Translations under genes and position numbers: made by a program
Part shown: positions 63,255 to 64,000 of the stretch, piece by piece
Position numbering within the stretch: the stretch's first letter is position 1
Layout of the letters: each line of letters starts with the position of its first letter
Notes under the pieces: model-generated
The model's database searches: none
Told to the model about the DNA's origin: nothing
The model's input: only the letters and a program-made list of their open reading frames with translations
NCBI GenBank assembly: GCA_002794775.1
Contig: NBAY01000013.1
Coordinates: 496,001 to 560,000 of the forward strand
Origin: Porodaedalea pini
Taxonomy: Eukaryota > Basidiomycota > Agaricomycetes > Hymenochaetales > Hymenochaetaceae
DNA: 64,000 bases
Direction: 5' to 3'

Positions 63255-64000
63255 ATGTCGACCGTATCATTCCCGGGAGGATCGAGCCATATGCATTCAC
63301 CGTCTTCATCAACCCGGGAAGACTTCTTTGGGACATCGTACAACCCGTCTTCCTCGTTCCAGGTGAACCCGCTCTCGCCTCAACCGCCTCGCACGCCTCG
63401 CACTTCGGTTATCTCATCTTCCCAATCATTCGTGTATGGTTCAGAAGTATACTCTCCTGTCTCTCAACAGGAGGAAACACAAGAGAAGCCGTCTGCCGTG
63501 GACTATGAAGAGGAAGAGGCTGCGGAGGATGTAGAGGAAACTGTGAGCGAGGAGGCCGTCAAGAGGGTGAAGGCCCCTGAAGTATGGCGTGAGATACTAA
63601 AGACCACTTCGGGTCGGGATAAAGCATTTGTGAGTCTGTTTCTATGCTCGTGATTGTATAAAGCTTGAATTGTGTCTACAGAAAGTCTTGCAGTACACGC
63701 TCCGTGTCTATCTGCTGTTCCACAGTACACTTGGCGCAAGTCGTCTGTTTTCGATGCGAAAGAAAACCTCATGGGAGATAGAATTAGTCAAACGCTTAGA
63801 GACTACTGCGTCGAGTCTCTCAACGACAAGGCGAGGCGTAATTATACATATCTGCCGCCTTTCCCGCTAACAAAATCGAATTTATTTATTTAGAAAGGCT
63901 CTCATCATGTTCAACTGGTTGACACCCCTTACCTCAATACTCTCTACTCAGAATGACGAGCTCGACTTCTCAGAGAAGTCGTCGAAAGAGAAGGGAGCAT
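63255..64000 (+). CDS. PEX11: Peroxisomal membrane protein Pex11, partial at window end
   Basis: Exons 63255-63629, 63682-63830 and 63894 to the edge. The N-terminal 110 residues are Ser/Pro/Glu-rich, longer than in yeast Pex11. The conserved region then starts: APEVWREILKTTSGRDKAF, KVLQYTLRVYLLFHS and, after intron 2, RKALIMFNWLTPL. The family tubulates and divides peroxisomes via an amphipathic helix. Intron 1 is GT-AG (52 bp). Intron 2 fits only with a GC donor (AAG|GCGAGG) to keep the conserved frame. The C-terminus with its membrane segments is outside the window. Confidence 0.85.

Noticed and set aside
1..64000. CRISPR arrays, bacterial operons, rRNA or tRNA genes
   Set aside because: No regularly spaced repeats, no ribosomal RNA segments and no convincing A/B-box pairs were seen; the splicing shows a eukaryote.

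Overview
This window is almost certainly from a filamentous basidiomycete fungus, probably Agaricomycetes. The host genes are split by many short GT-AG introns of about 50-90 bp, with exons as small as 11-14 nt. The retroelements are of fungal Ty3/gypsy and Tad/I-like LINE type.

Host genes sit at the two ends. On the left are a bZIP transcription factor with a DUF3425-like C-terminus (1785-3701, +) and mitochondrial ribosomal protein uS14m (3954-4336, -). On the right are an 87-residue putative membrane protein (49125-49388, +), a 21-exon major facilitator transporter (50011-53018, -), a Tctex-1 type dynein light chain (62418-63033, -) and a PEX11 gene cut by the window edge (63255-64000, +). 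About 9.4 kb between 53019 and 62417 holds nothing I can recognise.

The middle (4425-48921) is one four-level nest of retrotransposons. A full-length LINE on the minus strand, with an 11-bp target duplication, inserted 78 bp upstream of the uS14m start, inside what was probably a roughly 270-bp divergent promoter. LTR element A (8017-46220, +) then inserted into LINE ORF2. Element A was hit by element B (about 10440-17957, -, same broad family as A), by a solo LTR (22533-22945), by element C1 (23618-29923, +) and by element D (30853-44028, +). Element E (33095-40069, +) inserted into D; it has identical LTRs and intact gag and pol, so it is the youngest. For the LINE, A pol, the antisense gene and D, removing the insert plus one target-site copy restores the reading frame, which confirms the boundaries.

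The most unusual item is a spliced antisense gene inside element A, between pol and the 3' LTR. Its 674 codons are now scattered over three blocks (45125-44034, 30852-29929, 23617-23554). It has a canonical intron and six cysteines spaced like a fungal Zn2Cys6 cluster. Further cross-element patterns are: a GGRTTTT slippery heptamer exactly 15 nt before the gag stop in all five LTR elements; 11-nt self-complementarity between transcript start and primer-binding site in C1, D and E (Tf1-style self-priming), but a different shared primer site in A and B; and decay through TGA codons and CpG transitions.
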